64,000 nt of DNA from Zanthoxylum bungeanum (lineage: Eukaryota; Streptophyta; Magnoliopsida; Sapindales; Rutaceae): contig SKCR01049663.1 in the NCBI GenBank assembly GCA_019454045.1, positions 185,359 to 249,358 of the forward strand. Direction: 5' to 3'. This document shows positions 1-11,245 of this stretch, one piece after another. Both the position numbers and the translations under genes were made by a program. The first letter of the stretch is position 1, and every line of letters starts with the position of its first letter. Under the pieces are notes generated by a model that searched no databases, was not told the origin of the DNA, and saw nothing but the letters and a program-made list of their open reading frames with translations.

Positions 1-1118
1 GGTGAAGTGGCGCCGGTGGGTGGTGACGTCGGTGAGCCAGTGGGGGCACCGCCTCCTCCGGTGACGTTAATGGCGAGTTTTTGTCCCAGAGAGCAGTGGG
101 TAGGGACAGTGCAAAGGTAGTAGTGTTCCCCAGGTTTTGTGAGTGTGATTCTTGTTGGTGGGTTTGTAGATTTAGAAAGGGTGGTGCTAGAATTGCATGA
201 ATCGTATACTGCCTTTGTCACCTCGGCCACATCATGTGCTCCACTCATATAGTTGAAAACTGCATAAAATTTTCAAAGATTGTTTTAATTTTTCTTGTTA
301 TTAACAACACAAATTGATAACATAGATCAGCTTTAGTTCTCTGCATCACTTACCTAGAATGTCTCCTGCCACAAAACTCTTGTTTCTAGCCCAATTTTGA
401 TAGCCCACTGAAGTGTTGGGAGGGATGCCCCATCCTAGAGCATCTCCAACGATATGGGTAACCGGATTTGTCGCCGGAGCTGGTGTCGGTGCTGCAGGTG
501 TGGGCGCTGCAGATGGTGCTGGTGTTGGTGCTGCAGGTGTTGGTGCTGCAGATGGTGCTGGTGTACGTGTTGGTGTTGGTGTTGGTGCTGGAGAGGGAGT
601 GTTACTGGGCTGAGGAGACGGGGCGGAGGTCGAGCCACTAACGTTGATGGCTAATTTCTGACCGCCGAGGCAGTGGCCAGGAAATGAGCAAATGTAGTAG
701 TGAGCCCCCGGATTAGTAAGAGTAATATTTGCAGGGCTATTTGGGAAGATGGGATTAGTGGTGGTGCATGGATTGAATGATGATTCTGTTACTTGAGTAA
801 CATCATGCCTTCCAGCGGCATAATTAAACACTGAACAATAATACCCACAATCTATTTTAGAATCAAGTTCATCAACTTATAATAATACATGACATGAGTA
901 ATTTAATTAATTTTACAAGTAAAAAAAGCTTTACCAAGAATGTCGCCCACACTGAAGGTTTTGTTTGCAGCCCAGTTAGAGTAAGTAGTAGCACCATTAG
1001 GAGGAACAATCCAGCCTAAGGAATCACCCACCACATGTGTTGTCTGTGCCGTCCCTAGGGTTGCAATTGCTATTATTGCAATTGCAACAAGAAAATATTT
1101 GTTAAATCTGATTGCCAT
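1..1118 (-). CDS. Tandem two-domain phytocyanin (blue copper protein), partial, three exons
   Basis: Exons on the minus strand are 1118-935, 830-354 and 259-1 (continuing off the window); both introns are GT-AG and phase 1. The 306 visible residues comprise a hydrophobic signal peptide (about residues 1-24), a first phytocyanin domain (about 26-125), a Pro/Ala/Thr/Ser-rich arabinogalactan-type linker (about 126-182), and a second phytocyanin domain (to about 286) followed by another Pro/Gly-rich stretch. Type-1 copper ligands are readable in both domains: His70, Cys109, His114, Gln119 and His229, Cys270, His275, Gln280; the disulphide pair in domain 1 is probably Cys83-Cys115. Gln as axial ligand is stellacyanin-like; uclacyanins and plantacyanins use Met. 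Phytocyanins are secreted or GPI-anchored electron-transfer or cell-wall proteins; the C-terminal anchor would lie outside the window. I infer the start at 1118 because the signal peptide follows it directly. Two domains in one chain is unusual, since most family members have one. Confidence 0.9.
488..565 (-). repeat. Two 39-bp tandem units in the phytocyanin linker
   Basis: Two adjacent 39-bp units (488-526 and 527-565) differ at only a few bases and encode a repeated Ala/Pro/Thr/Ser-rich 13-residue block of the arabinogalactan-like linker. The period is a multiple of three, so copy-number change keeps the frame. Confidence 0.85.
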
Positions 1119-1211
1119 TGAATTCTATGTGTTCTTTCAGGTCGCCCCTGTTCTTTTTTTTCTTCTTATCCTCTGTTTAAAAGAAGTAAAGGGTGTTTGT
1201 CATTTGGTTTG

Positions 1212-1219
1212 TATATATA
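1212..1219 (-). promoter_or_regulatory. Probable TATA box of the phytocyanin gene
   Basis: TATATATA on the minus strand, about 95 bp upstream of the start codon at 1118, is the only good TATA element close to this gene. It fits a 5' UTR of about 60-65 nt. Confidence 0.6.
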
Positions 1220-1259
1220 GAGGAAAAGGGTATGCATAGCCATAGGCTTTGTTTAGAAT

Positions 1260-2143
1260 CTTGGACGCTTGGATGAAAGACACGTGTATGATTCTGGATT
1301 GGTGAGATTGGTGGAGAGGGGGTGGGCTGGTTCCTCATAGGCAGCGGCCCGGAGATTTTTTGAAATTATTTTTGACAAAGCCGCGTGAGAATGGATGCAC
1401 CAAACCCGGTGACTTTGGGCGTTTACGGGTCAATCATTTTGTTTTGTTATTTGGAAGTCTTTCAAGTGTTTTTAGTGGCGTGATTTGGTGATATATGATT
1501 CATCATCTTATCTTAAAGTTCTGGATTTGAATCTAAAGAGTATGTTTTTTAGAAGAGTCTGAAACAGTTAGAAATTTTACTTACTATATTTAAATCCGAA
1601 AAAATAATTTGACGATAAAATTTTCAACAATTAAAAAAAAAAGCCTTTCAAGTAAATTAAGAATATCAAAATAAATAAATAGACCAAATGCATTGCGGAG
1701 CTGGTTCCATAAAGTGTTGCTACATGTGAACGCAATGATCCACTGACTTTTTTGTCTTTTTAACACCTAAAATAATAAATTAATTTTAAATATTTCGGTT
1801 ACTAAATAATTTGTCGGGGAAATCAAGCAAGTGTTGATCACGCAAATTTTTGTACCCGAGTTTGACAAGTCAAACTTCCGTTATTAACGAAAATCTAGAA
1901 GAGTCAATTGGTTTTTATTGAGCCGGCCTCATGCTGTCTATCCTAAATCGTGGACGGAGAGCCAATACAATCGGGGCATGTAGGCCCATATCCAGTTATT
2001 TCTAGCCTTTCTTTTTTATTTTTTATTTTTATTTTAAAAGTTACCAATAAATAAAATAAAATAAAAAATCTGTGAATATGTTAGATAAAAAAAATATTGA
2101 ATGCACACACCTGTGCATAATTATATGCACAAAATCATAAAAG

Positions 2144-2146
<3 letters not shown>
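1260..2146. other. Intergenic, no gene recognised
   Basis: AT-rich sequence upstream of the phytocyanin promoter with no long open frame, no recognised repeat family and no RNA gene that I can see. Confidence 0.6.

Positions 2147-2222
<76 letters not shown>
2147..2222. repeat. (AT)n microsatellite
   Basis: An almost uninterrupted AT dinucleotide run of about 76 bp, flanked on the right by (AC)-rich sequence. The open frame that runs through it (Ile/Tyr repeats) is an artefact. Confidence 0.95.
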
Positions 2223-2232
<10 letters not shown>

Positions 2233-2514
2233 ATATACACACGGGTCAGACTCATATAAGATTTATGTGAACTTTATGTGTACTGTAATGATAGATAAAG
2301 AAAAAAATTATGTCTTTTAGCTGAATATATATTTTATGCGGATTGTAGCCTGACCATATGTCTATATGTGTGTGTGACTGTCCACCCCTCGATAACATTG
2401 AAGTATGTTTCAAACTGAGTCTTGGATTGTAAAATGTGTCACTTGAATTAGGTTTTGTGTTTGACACTTAAGAAGTGTGATGCAAACTCAATAAATGTCC
2501 CATTTTTTAGCAAC
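2223..2514. other. Intergenic, no gene recognised
   Basis: Unannotated AT-rich stretch between the microsatellite and the start of LTR H. I see no supported gene. Confidence 0.5.
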
Positions 2515-3180
2515 TGTTGATGGTGATTTTTTTACCCCGAGAAAGGTTCAAATACCTAGGAAGGGGTGGAATGAAGATTCATAGCCAAAAGTAAGGTGAC
2601 AAAGCCCTAAGGGCCCAGAAAGAGATGAGGTCTGACAGAGAGACATGACTACATGAAAGAGAGAAGAAATCCCAAGAACAGAACATCTTGGGGATGAAGC
2701 GAGTTGTGATACCGATTCGACCATATGAAGAACGTAGATTTGAGGTTTCCTAAGAGTTTTGTTGATCCTGACCCGAGTAGGACCTTGTCTGTGAAACCCG
2801 TCCTATTTTGAAAGGGCTAGATAGGACTCCGATGAGTATCATCTGTCTCGGTATGCCAACACGAAGAATGAAGATGAGATCTCAGACTGATCAGTATTGA
2901 AGTCGTGTGACGTATGTCTTACTTAGGAATATGTGCTTCCAGCAGGCTAATGGCGATGGCAGGAAAACATTGATTCTCAATGAAAGTAGCCTCTGCCAGC
3001 CTCCATAGGCCGGTGCAGTGGTAGAGTAGTGGTAGAGTAGAGCCGCCATAGGCCGCCATAGGCAGCCATGGGCCGGTACAGTAGCAGAGAAATGAGCTAA
3101 TTTAATTGGCTGCATTATGGACAGTTAAGGATGGAAGTAACTATAATGATGATCTTGTGATATCGGCTGACATCATGGTT

Positions 3181-3185
3181 GGTGG
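3181..3185. repeat. Target-site duplication GGTGG, left copy (Copia A)
   Basis: GGTGG directly precedes the 5' LTR of Copia A and recurs at 18309-18313 directly after its 3' LTR. Confidence 0.9.
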
Positions 3186-4828
3186 TGTTGGAGTTTTATG
3201 AATAAAATAATTACATTTTCATTTCAAACCTTATTAATGGTAATGTCATTATGCATATTAGATAGATGTATAAATATGTTAAGATTGACATCGACCTTAG
3301 AATAGTCTTGTAGTAATATTGAACACTAGGTGGTCCGATATTGAGATAGTATTACTATCATCAACTATTCTTAAAGTAAATATTCCTAGTCGTTGGTTTT
3401 GGAATATGGTCGAATTTTCATAACCTAGAAAACTAGCACATGTCATATATTGGAATCAGAGTTTCAATGGTTTAACCCACGTACTATGAGCTTTGGAAGC
3501 TCGTATAGACATGTGGGTATTCGTTGAAGCAAATATTGAATGACTCACAGATGATTCCTAATAGTTGCAAGTACATACCACCGTCAATAGGAATCTCATC
3601 GAGTCGATTTTCGTTATCCTTTGACTATAGGATAACATTGATTTTGTGTGAGATCCTCCACATAAAAGTTGATTAGAACCTTTTATTAATTAATAATTAC
3701 CTAAGTTTTGCTATAAATAGCAAGCTTGAGCAAATATTTTGATAAAGCTTGAGAAAACTAAATACAAACAATAATTAGAGAAATTAGCTTAAGTTAGAGA
3801 AGTGTTTAAATAAATTTTGTGAGATCTCTACAACAGTTCAATTAGGAGAAATCAAGATTGGATATTGGAGTGAATCTTACTAGCATTGGAATCAAGATTG
3901 AATCTTGGAGTCAAGCTTGCTAACTTTCGATTTTCTCCACAACATTTCAACAAGGAGAAGTAGAATGGATCTTTGAATCAACCTTGATAGGTAAATTTGA
4001 TCTTCTCCAAAAGCCATGTCTTCGTTAGTGAGTTTTCATTAGTGAAACATATAGTGATGAATTATGTATTAGATACATAATAACATAGCTTGATATTTAA
4101 ATTAGGCTAATTAATTATGTTAGGATGCTTTGGAAGTATAAACGCAATATGCTTATAATTAGGTCAAAATGTTTATGTTAGACATATATATAAATTAGAG
4201 TTTAGAACTCTAGATAATAGCTTGGAGCTAAGGCTACCATTCTAGAATCACTTGACCACCTTTGAGTGACCTAGAATTGTTCATGAGTCATTTCATTGTG
4301 GGATTCTAATTTGGTTTGTGTTTTGGATTCAAAATTTACACAAGTGCGTATTTAGAATAAATTTATGTTTTGTAAAAATATTTGATATTTGGAAAAACTT
4401 GATTTTTTTCCTCTAACATGTGCTGATGTTGGTTTTGATGTTAAAATTAATTTTGGGTATTTTGAAAGTGTTTAGGGAAGATCGGAAGAAATTATGATAA
4501 AATATCCTAATTCCTTCAGCTCTCTTTCTAGAGAGCTGAAGGTAATGTTTGAAAAACAAATGAAATTTTAAAAAAAAGTTTTGTTTCAGTGCGCAGTGCG
4601 CGCACTGCAGCGCGCGTCGCACGTTACGTATATCGAATCTTGTTTTCTTTCGTTCTTGAGCTTCCGAACTCTGATTCAGTCCCAGATATTTTCCTATATG
4701 CACGTAATAGAATTTAGTATTTGATTAAATTTTTAAAATTACACCTATACCTGATATCCACAGGTTAGACCCACTTCCGCTGCGTGGGACACCGATCCGA
4801 CCCTAGGGGTCCCACAACTGCCCTAATA
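3186..4828 (+). repeat. 5' LTR of Copia A (internally deleted)
   Basis: Starts TGTTGGAGTT and ends CCCTAATA (consensus CCCCAACA), giving 1643 bp. Relative to LTR C (about 2.45 kb) it lacks roughly 0.8 kb: near 3660 the sequence jumps from the GAGATCCTCCACA block to the AAAAGTTGATTA block. About 45 bp is also missing just inside the left end. Confidence 0.85.
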
Positions 4829-4831
4829 GAA

Positions 4832-4843
4832 TGGTATCAGCGC
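4832..4843 (+). other. Primer-binding site of Copia A (tRNA-Met type)
   Basis: TGGTATCAGCGC lies 3 bp after the LTR end and resembles the Copia initiator-tRNA-Met site TGGTATCAGAGC with one change. Confidence 0.8.
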
Positions 4844-5596
4844 AAGTATTTACCATACAACACATGTTTTTGAATCTATACCACTGTAATTTAATTAATT
4901 ATGCATAAGTCATATTGGATATACATTGCATGCTTTAAATTAAAATTTTAATTTTGACCCAAACATGTTAATGACTTGATTGTTATAAATCTCTTATGAT
5001 TAGGTGATTACTTTTAAGTAATAAGTATTAATAATATTGGAGTATTATTGGAAGGCCTATCTTGTCAATACAGAGATGAATGAGTTCTTACTAGTTATGC
5101 CCATGACCGTCATTATTGTGAGGGTATAAGTGCTTGGAACTTAGGTCGCTCCAGTAAAACATTAGATGTAGCGTGATAAGTTAACGCAGTCATCCAATAT
5201 CGTCATTAATGTGAGGGTGTACATACGAAACTCATTAGTGCTCATTGAAAAGTATACACATGGAATACGTCTTAATCCAATATCGTCATTATTGTGAGGA
5301 TAAGAAACGGTTCAGGACAAAACTATGAGTCACATGAATGTGATTGACCTTGGAGATCTACCTAATGAATTTATAAAGGCCAAGACCATCATTATTGTGA
5401 GGCTGAAGTAAATGTCATGGGATCCATTCCCGCTATGAAATTTTGATAGTCAAATTTTTATTTTTCCGTTAAGGGAGATTACAGAATTACTTAAAGTTGT
5501 GAGAGTGCACTAATAGATTTAAAATTCCATAATCAATTAGTGTTATTATTTTGAAATGAAAAATGTTATACTACTGTTTAAAATATTGTCTTGTAG
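4844..5596 (+). other. Copia A untranslated leader
   Basis: Noncoding leader between PBS and gag. It contains a recurring phrase around CGTCATTATTGTGAGG (near 5110, 5200, 5285 and 5385) and is shared with the leader of element C (56419-57125). Confidence 0.7.
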
Positions 5597-6456
5597 ATGG
5601 CTGCCGCAAATTCATTGATACAACTATTGGATTCCAATAAATTGAAAGGAGCCAAAAACTATTTTGAATGGGAAATGAGCATTCGCTCTGTCTTGGGGTT
5701 TGAAAAGTTGACTTATGTAACTATTAATCCATTCCCTGTTGAAATCGATCGAGAAACTTTACAAAATGGAAGAAAGAAAACCTGAAGGTGAAATCCTACA
5801 TTTTAGGATCGATGGTTCCAGATTTGCTCAGACAGTACATAGAAGTACCAGATGCTTGGAGCATTATGGGAATACTCAAGGAGTTGTTCGAGACAAATCA
5901 AGAAATTGAAATATATCGTAGGTCTAAGGAATTATTCTGTGCTGAACTTAAGGATGAATGAGCTATCAGCATTCATGTTTTGAACATGATCGACCAGATC
6001 CGATATCTAGAGCAATATGGCATTGTGATTTATGAACGACTAGGCCGTAATTTGATTCTGTCTTCTTTGCTTGGAACTTATGTTGGCTTTGTGTTAAACT
6101 TTCACATGCATTCGATGCAAGCCAACTATAAATAACTTCATAATATGTTACGCAAGACAGAACAAGATTTGAAGAAAGGAAATCCTATTTTGTACCTCCA
6201 TGGTAGAGCAATCTCTTCTAAGACTTCTAAGAAGTCGAAGAAAATCAAAATGGGAAAGAATAATATTTCAAAGAAGAACTCCAAGAAGCGCAAAGGTGCA
6301 AGACTGCAAGTAGCTCGTGATCAATGTCTTAACTGCAAGAAGTCTGGACACTGGAAGACAGACTGTCCAGAACTGAAAGGAAATGATGTACCCTCAGGTA
6401 CGTTTTGTATTTTTCCTCTTAACATCTCATTAGCCTTAGATGCAAATAGTGGATGA
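5597..6456 (+). pseudogene. Copia A gag remnant
   Basis: The reading begins with ATG at 5597 and a typical Copia gag N-terminus (a LDSNKLKGAKNYFEW phrase). It is broken by frameshifts and stops near 5785, 5960 and 6130. A CCHC zinc knuckle (Cys-x2-Cys-x4-His-x4-Cys, starting CLNCKKSGHW) lies near 6328-6372, followed by the join to protease. Gag would form the virus-like particle and bind RNA; this copy cannot make a full protein. Confidence 0.85.
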
Positions 6457-8280
6457 GTGTTAGACACCGGAAATCCTACTCATATTTGCAACTCCATGCA
6501 GGTTATGAGGGTTAAAAAAAGGTTGAACAAAGAGGAGATCCAGCTTAGAGTTGGCAATGGCGAGACATTGAATGTCAAGGCCATATGAATGGTTGTTCTA
6601 GATCTCATTAATGGATGTAAATTAGATTTACTTGACTGTTATTATGTACCATCACTTATCAGATAAATAATATCATTATCGACATTAAATAAAGATGGAT
6701 ATAAAATAAACATTAAGGATGTAACTTTAAGTTTATATGATAAAGACAAAAATTTGATATGTGAATGTTCTTTATCTAACGATCACTATATTTTGTAAAT
6801 ATATAGGGATGTCTTTAATGTAGAGGAAAATACAAGTAGGAAATCTGAATTAAATAATATTGAATTATGGCATATGAGATTGGGCCACATAGGTGTTAGA
6901 CGTCTATCCAAATTAGTACATGATGGTTTGATTGAAAATCTTACCTTAGATCCTTATCCGATTTGTGAGTCATATATCCAAGGGGAGATGACTAAGGCCC
7001 CATTTCTTCGTGTTAGACATCGTGCTAGAGATTTATTAGAACTAATACACAGTGATGCGTGTGGTCTATTAAATCATGTCGCTCATGATGCTTCAACATA
7101 TTTCGTGACTTTCACGGATGATAAGTCTAGATATGAATATGTCTATTTGATGAGACATAAATCGGAAATATTTGACAAGTTCAAAATATTCCGAAACGAA
7201 GTAAAAAAATAAACCAGTAAATTCATCAAATGTCTTAGATCACATAGAGGTGGTGAATATATGAGTGACGAATTCAGAAAATATTTAAGGGAGAATTGGA
7301 TTCTAGCTCAATATAGCCCACCAGGAACACCTCAACACAATGGTGTGTCTGAGCGTAGAAATCATACTTTATTGGATATGGTATGAACCATGATGAGCTA
7401 TACAATTCTTTCATATTACCTTTGGAGTTACGCTTTACTTACTACTGCCCACATACTTAATAGGCTTCCATCGAAAGTTGTTTCTACGACCCTCTATCAG
7501 ATGGTTCAGTAGAAATCCAAGTGTTAGATACTTAAAGATTTGGGGTTGTCCTGCATATGTTAGAGTTGCACATCGGGATAAACTAGCACCAATGGGGTAT
7601 AAATATAAGTTCGTTAGATATTTTGAAAATTCTTTGAGATATCAATTTTATGATTCTGAGCAACGAAATGTATTTGTTGTTTGCTTTGCAAATTTTCTTG
7701 AAAATGAATTTTTGATAGAAAGTGGGAATTATAGAAAGATTGAACTTGATGAGTTTAATCCCAACAGTAAGGAACCTGAGATGGAACCAGAGATCAAACT
7801 AGGTGAATGATCTAAAACACAGGTTCTACGTAAGTCGAATAGAATATCAAAGCCTTATAAGAGATTTTTTTAAACATCTTATGTGAGCATTGATGTTCTC
7901 CTCTTGGAGGAAACAGATCCGACTACATATAAAGAAGCGATATTGGATATCGATTCGGGAAAACGACATGAAACCATGAAATCTGAAATAGATTCTATGC
8001 ATGACAATCAAGTCTGGGACTTAGTTAAACTTCCTGAATGAGTTAAACCTATTGGTTGTAAATGGGTTTACAAAAGGAAGCGAGGGCCCGATGGAAAGGT
8101 TGAAACTTTTAAGGCCCGACTGGTAGCAGAAGGTTACACTCAACGTCTGGGATTAACTATGAGGAAACTTTTTCACCAGTAGCCATGCTAAAATCTATTA
8201 GGATTCTTTTAGTCATTGCTGCATTTCACGATTATGAGATATGACAGATGGATGTGAAAACTACTTTCCTAAATGGATAT
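6457..8280 (+). pseudogene. Copia A protease, integrase and N-terminal reverse transcriptase remnants
   Basis: The protease active site reads VLDTGNPTH near 6457, with a TGA where Trp is expected just before it. A GAG-pre-integrase segment (LWHMRLGH) starts near 6865. Integrase core pieces follow: FVTFTDDKSRY near 7100 and SPPGTPQHNGVSERRN near 7315. Reverse transcriptase starts near 7930 with the phrases KPIGCKWVYKRK and EI*QMDVKTTFLNG, and stops at the inserted solo LTR at 8281. At least half a dozen stops or frameshifts are visible. Reverse transcriptase resumes at 10227. Confidence 0.88.
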
Positions 8281-10226
8281 TGTTGGACAATTATGACCCA
8301 TAGCATCACTATTTGTATAGAATATGATATTGTTGTATAAATTAACTATGTGACAAAGGAAATTGCTCTTTTACCATTTGTAATTGGATTACCAAGATAC
8401 ATAAATGATAAAAGTCTATATGATTAGTACCATATTAATAAGATATGAGACAATATTAATCCACTAAGGTTTAATAATTAAATATCCATAGTCGTAGTAT
8501 TATCGAGACTGAACATCGATAATGCGAAATAGACTAGTATTGCATTTGTGCGCGTTGTGGGAGTATAACGACATAGTTCTCATATATTTAAGTATTGGAT
8601 ACTTATGCAAGTGTAATAGGAGGTTCTGTTTACCGATGGTACGGAAACAGCTTCGCTCTGGATAGACCCCTCAGAATTCCATTGGTAGTATGACTATGTG
8701 TCTATGGGAGTCCGAATCAGGGTAGGTGTATTTGGTCTTAACCTGAGACTTGCATCGCTAATACTTGCGACAATCAATATACTTTGGTTTTGGTCGTCCG
8801 TGGCTTTAACAGGTTCTGTGTACGCCTCTTCTGGGTATATTGAGAATCGTAGTGTATTGGGTGTGATGTCAAGATAGAAGTATCACTTCAGTCATATAGA
8901 GATGATGATCACGTATGATACGAAACTAGTACTCTTAAGTACTGCAGTCATCGGGATAATATGACTAGGTCATGTTTATCTGATTTTAGAGACTAGTTAC
9001 CAGAGATCCGATATATGCTTCGTACGAGGCAAACACAATTCCAGCCCCAGGCCTAGTATGTGACATTCGATACTGGATCGCAATACGTAACACTACGTAT
9101 ACTACGCCTGACATGGATTATATATTCCTTAAAATAATATTTTTGGAGAATTGGGTAGGCACAATGCTTTGCTAGAAGCCAACCATGTCTTGTAAATCGG
9201 TAAAAACGTGGTATGGGGTACGCACGTATTCGGATAGTCCGATAACCAGATTTACTACCAACATATCCAGAGATCTCATGGGTCACTTCCCGAAGATTCA
9301 CCGATGACGTATGACTCGAACATAATTAATCTGGGATTAATTAGGAGAGAGAGAAAATTAATCTAGGATTAATTGCGGTGAAAATTTTATCTGGGATAAA
9401 ATTCAATTAATAGAGAGAGAACGATTAATTTTGAATTAATCGTTAAAATAATATATTCGATATATTAAATAAAATTAGATTTAACAGAATTAAAATTGGA
9501 TTTTAATTCAGATGAATGAGTTAATTTAGAATTAATTCGCGAGCGACTTGAATAGTAATTTTGCTAGTCATTATTATTTAATTAAATTTGATTTGATTAA
9601 GTCGCAACGGAAAATTCGTTAATTCAGAATTAACGAACCCGAGCCCGGAATGTGTTTGCGGGCCCACTCGAATTTTGAATCAAAGTGGGGCCCACATTAA
9701 GTCACATCACATGTCATTCTCATCACTTTATGTTGATGGAGTTTGGTATTTGGTGATGACTTACCAAACACTCAACTTTGAAAAAGTGATGGACTTTTAC
9801 CAAATCTTGATTTGGTATATGGTTTTGATTTTTGGAAAATCATTACACACTTCACTCATTTTTCTTTTCTCTTATCTCCATGCCTTGGGCGTGAACTTCA
9901 TCATCTTCCTCTCTTCTCTTGGCTTGGCCGAGAGTCACACAAAGTAAAGGGAATTTTTGTTGCAAAAATTTCAAGTGTTAGCACACAAAGAATCATACAA
10001 AGGTGATAGGGAAACCTTTCCATGAGTTTGGAATTCAACAAATCAAGCTTGGAAGCTCAACATACATCAAAGGAGGACTTGGATCTTTACACAAAAGCTT
10101 GGAAAAATTTTGTTGTCTCCTACATCCACTCAACCGAGCAATGTAAGTATTTTCCGCTACTTTACTTTGCGTATTCACATGTTTTATGCTTAATGATCTT
10201 GGTTATTGTTCTTAGAGAACCCAACA
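8281..10226 (+). mobile_element. Solo LTR B1 (Copia B family) inside Copia A reverse transcriptase
   Basis: Starts TGTTGGACAATTATGACCCA and ends ACCCAACA, giving 1946 bp. It is alignable along its length with the LTRs of B2 (44654-46545 and 52564-54455). No internal region or second LTR is adjacent, so it is a solo LTR left by LTR-LTR recombination. The flanks GATAT and GAATC would be a strongly diverged duplication at best. Confidence 0.88.
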
Positions 10227-10504
10227 GAATCCTCGATGAGGATATCTATATGGAACACCTAGAGGGTTGCGTATCCAGTGAGATTTCAAACTTGGTTTGT
10301 AAGCTCCAAAAGTCTATTTATGGACTTAAACAGGCATCCCGACGCTGAAATCATCATTTTGATGAGATAATTAGATTCTATGGATTCATCAAGAACGAGG
10401 AAGAACCATGTGTTTATAAGAAAGTGAATGAGAGCATGATAGTTTTCCTAGTCTTGTATGCACATGACATCCTTATAATTTGAAATGATATAGGAATGAT
10501 GCAA
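10227..10504 (+). pseudogene. Copia A reverse transcriptase, middle fragment
   Basis: Translates to a stretch ending YGLKQASRR near 10345, then after a stop continues to the position of the catalytic motif, which here reads LYAHDILII where Copia elements have a YVDD-type motif. The aspartate pair is therefore changed. The fragment is cut by the inverted LTR A' at 10510. Confidence 0.85.
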
Positions 10505-11245
10505 AGTGTTGTTGGGGCGGATGTGGAAACCCTAGGGTCGGATCGGAACCCCGCGCAGCGGAAGTGAGTCTAACCCATGGATATCAAGCATGAGTGTAAT
10601 TTTAAATTATTTAATGAAATACTATATTCCATTACGAGTGTATAGACAAAAACTGGGAATTAATAGGAGTCAGGAAGCTTAAGAACGAGCGAAAAAAATT
10701 CAGTACGCGTAGCACGCACGCACTGAGCTCACAATGCACAGTCCAAATATATATATATTGTTTTTTTTTTGTTTTCTAAAGTTTTTTCAGCTCTCTGGAA
10801 ACAGAGAGCTGAAGGCAATAGGGTTTTCAACCCTAATAGCTTCTAACCTTCCCTAAATATTTTCAAAACAACTAAAATTAATTTTAATATCAAAACCAAT
10901 ATCAACAAATGTTATAGAACAAAAATCAAGTTTTTCAAAATATCAAATATTTTTACAAAAATATAAATTTATTCTAAATACGCACTTGCGTAAATTTTGA
11001 ATCCAAAACACAAACCAAACTAGAATCCCACAATGAAGTGACTCGCGAACAATTCTAGGTCACCCAAAGGTGGACAAGTGATTTTAGAATGGTAGCCTCA
11101 TTTCCAAGCTATTATCTAGAGTTCCAAACTCTAATTTTATGTCTATGTCTAACATAAATATTTTTACCTAATTACAAGCATATTGTGTTTATACTTCCAA
11201 TGCAGCCTAACACAATTAATTAGCCTAATTCAATATTATATATCT

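Noticed and set aside
413..654. Plus-strand frames inside the phytocyanin gene
   Set aside because: Shadows of the minus-strand linker repeat.
2041..2226. Open frame with long Ile/Tyr repeats
   Set aside because: It is the translated (AT)n microsatellite; no gene evidence.
4590..4620. GC-rich GCGCACTGCAGCGCGC segment considered as a tRNA or hairpin RNA gene
   Set aside because: It recurs in each A/C-family LTR (for example 18068-18110 and 58440-58480) and does not fold as a tRNA.
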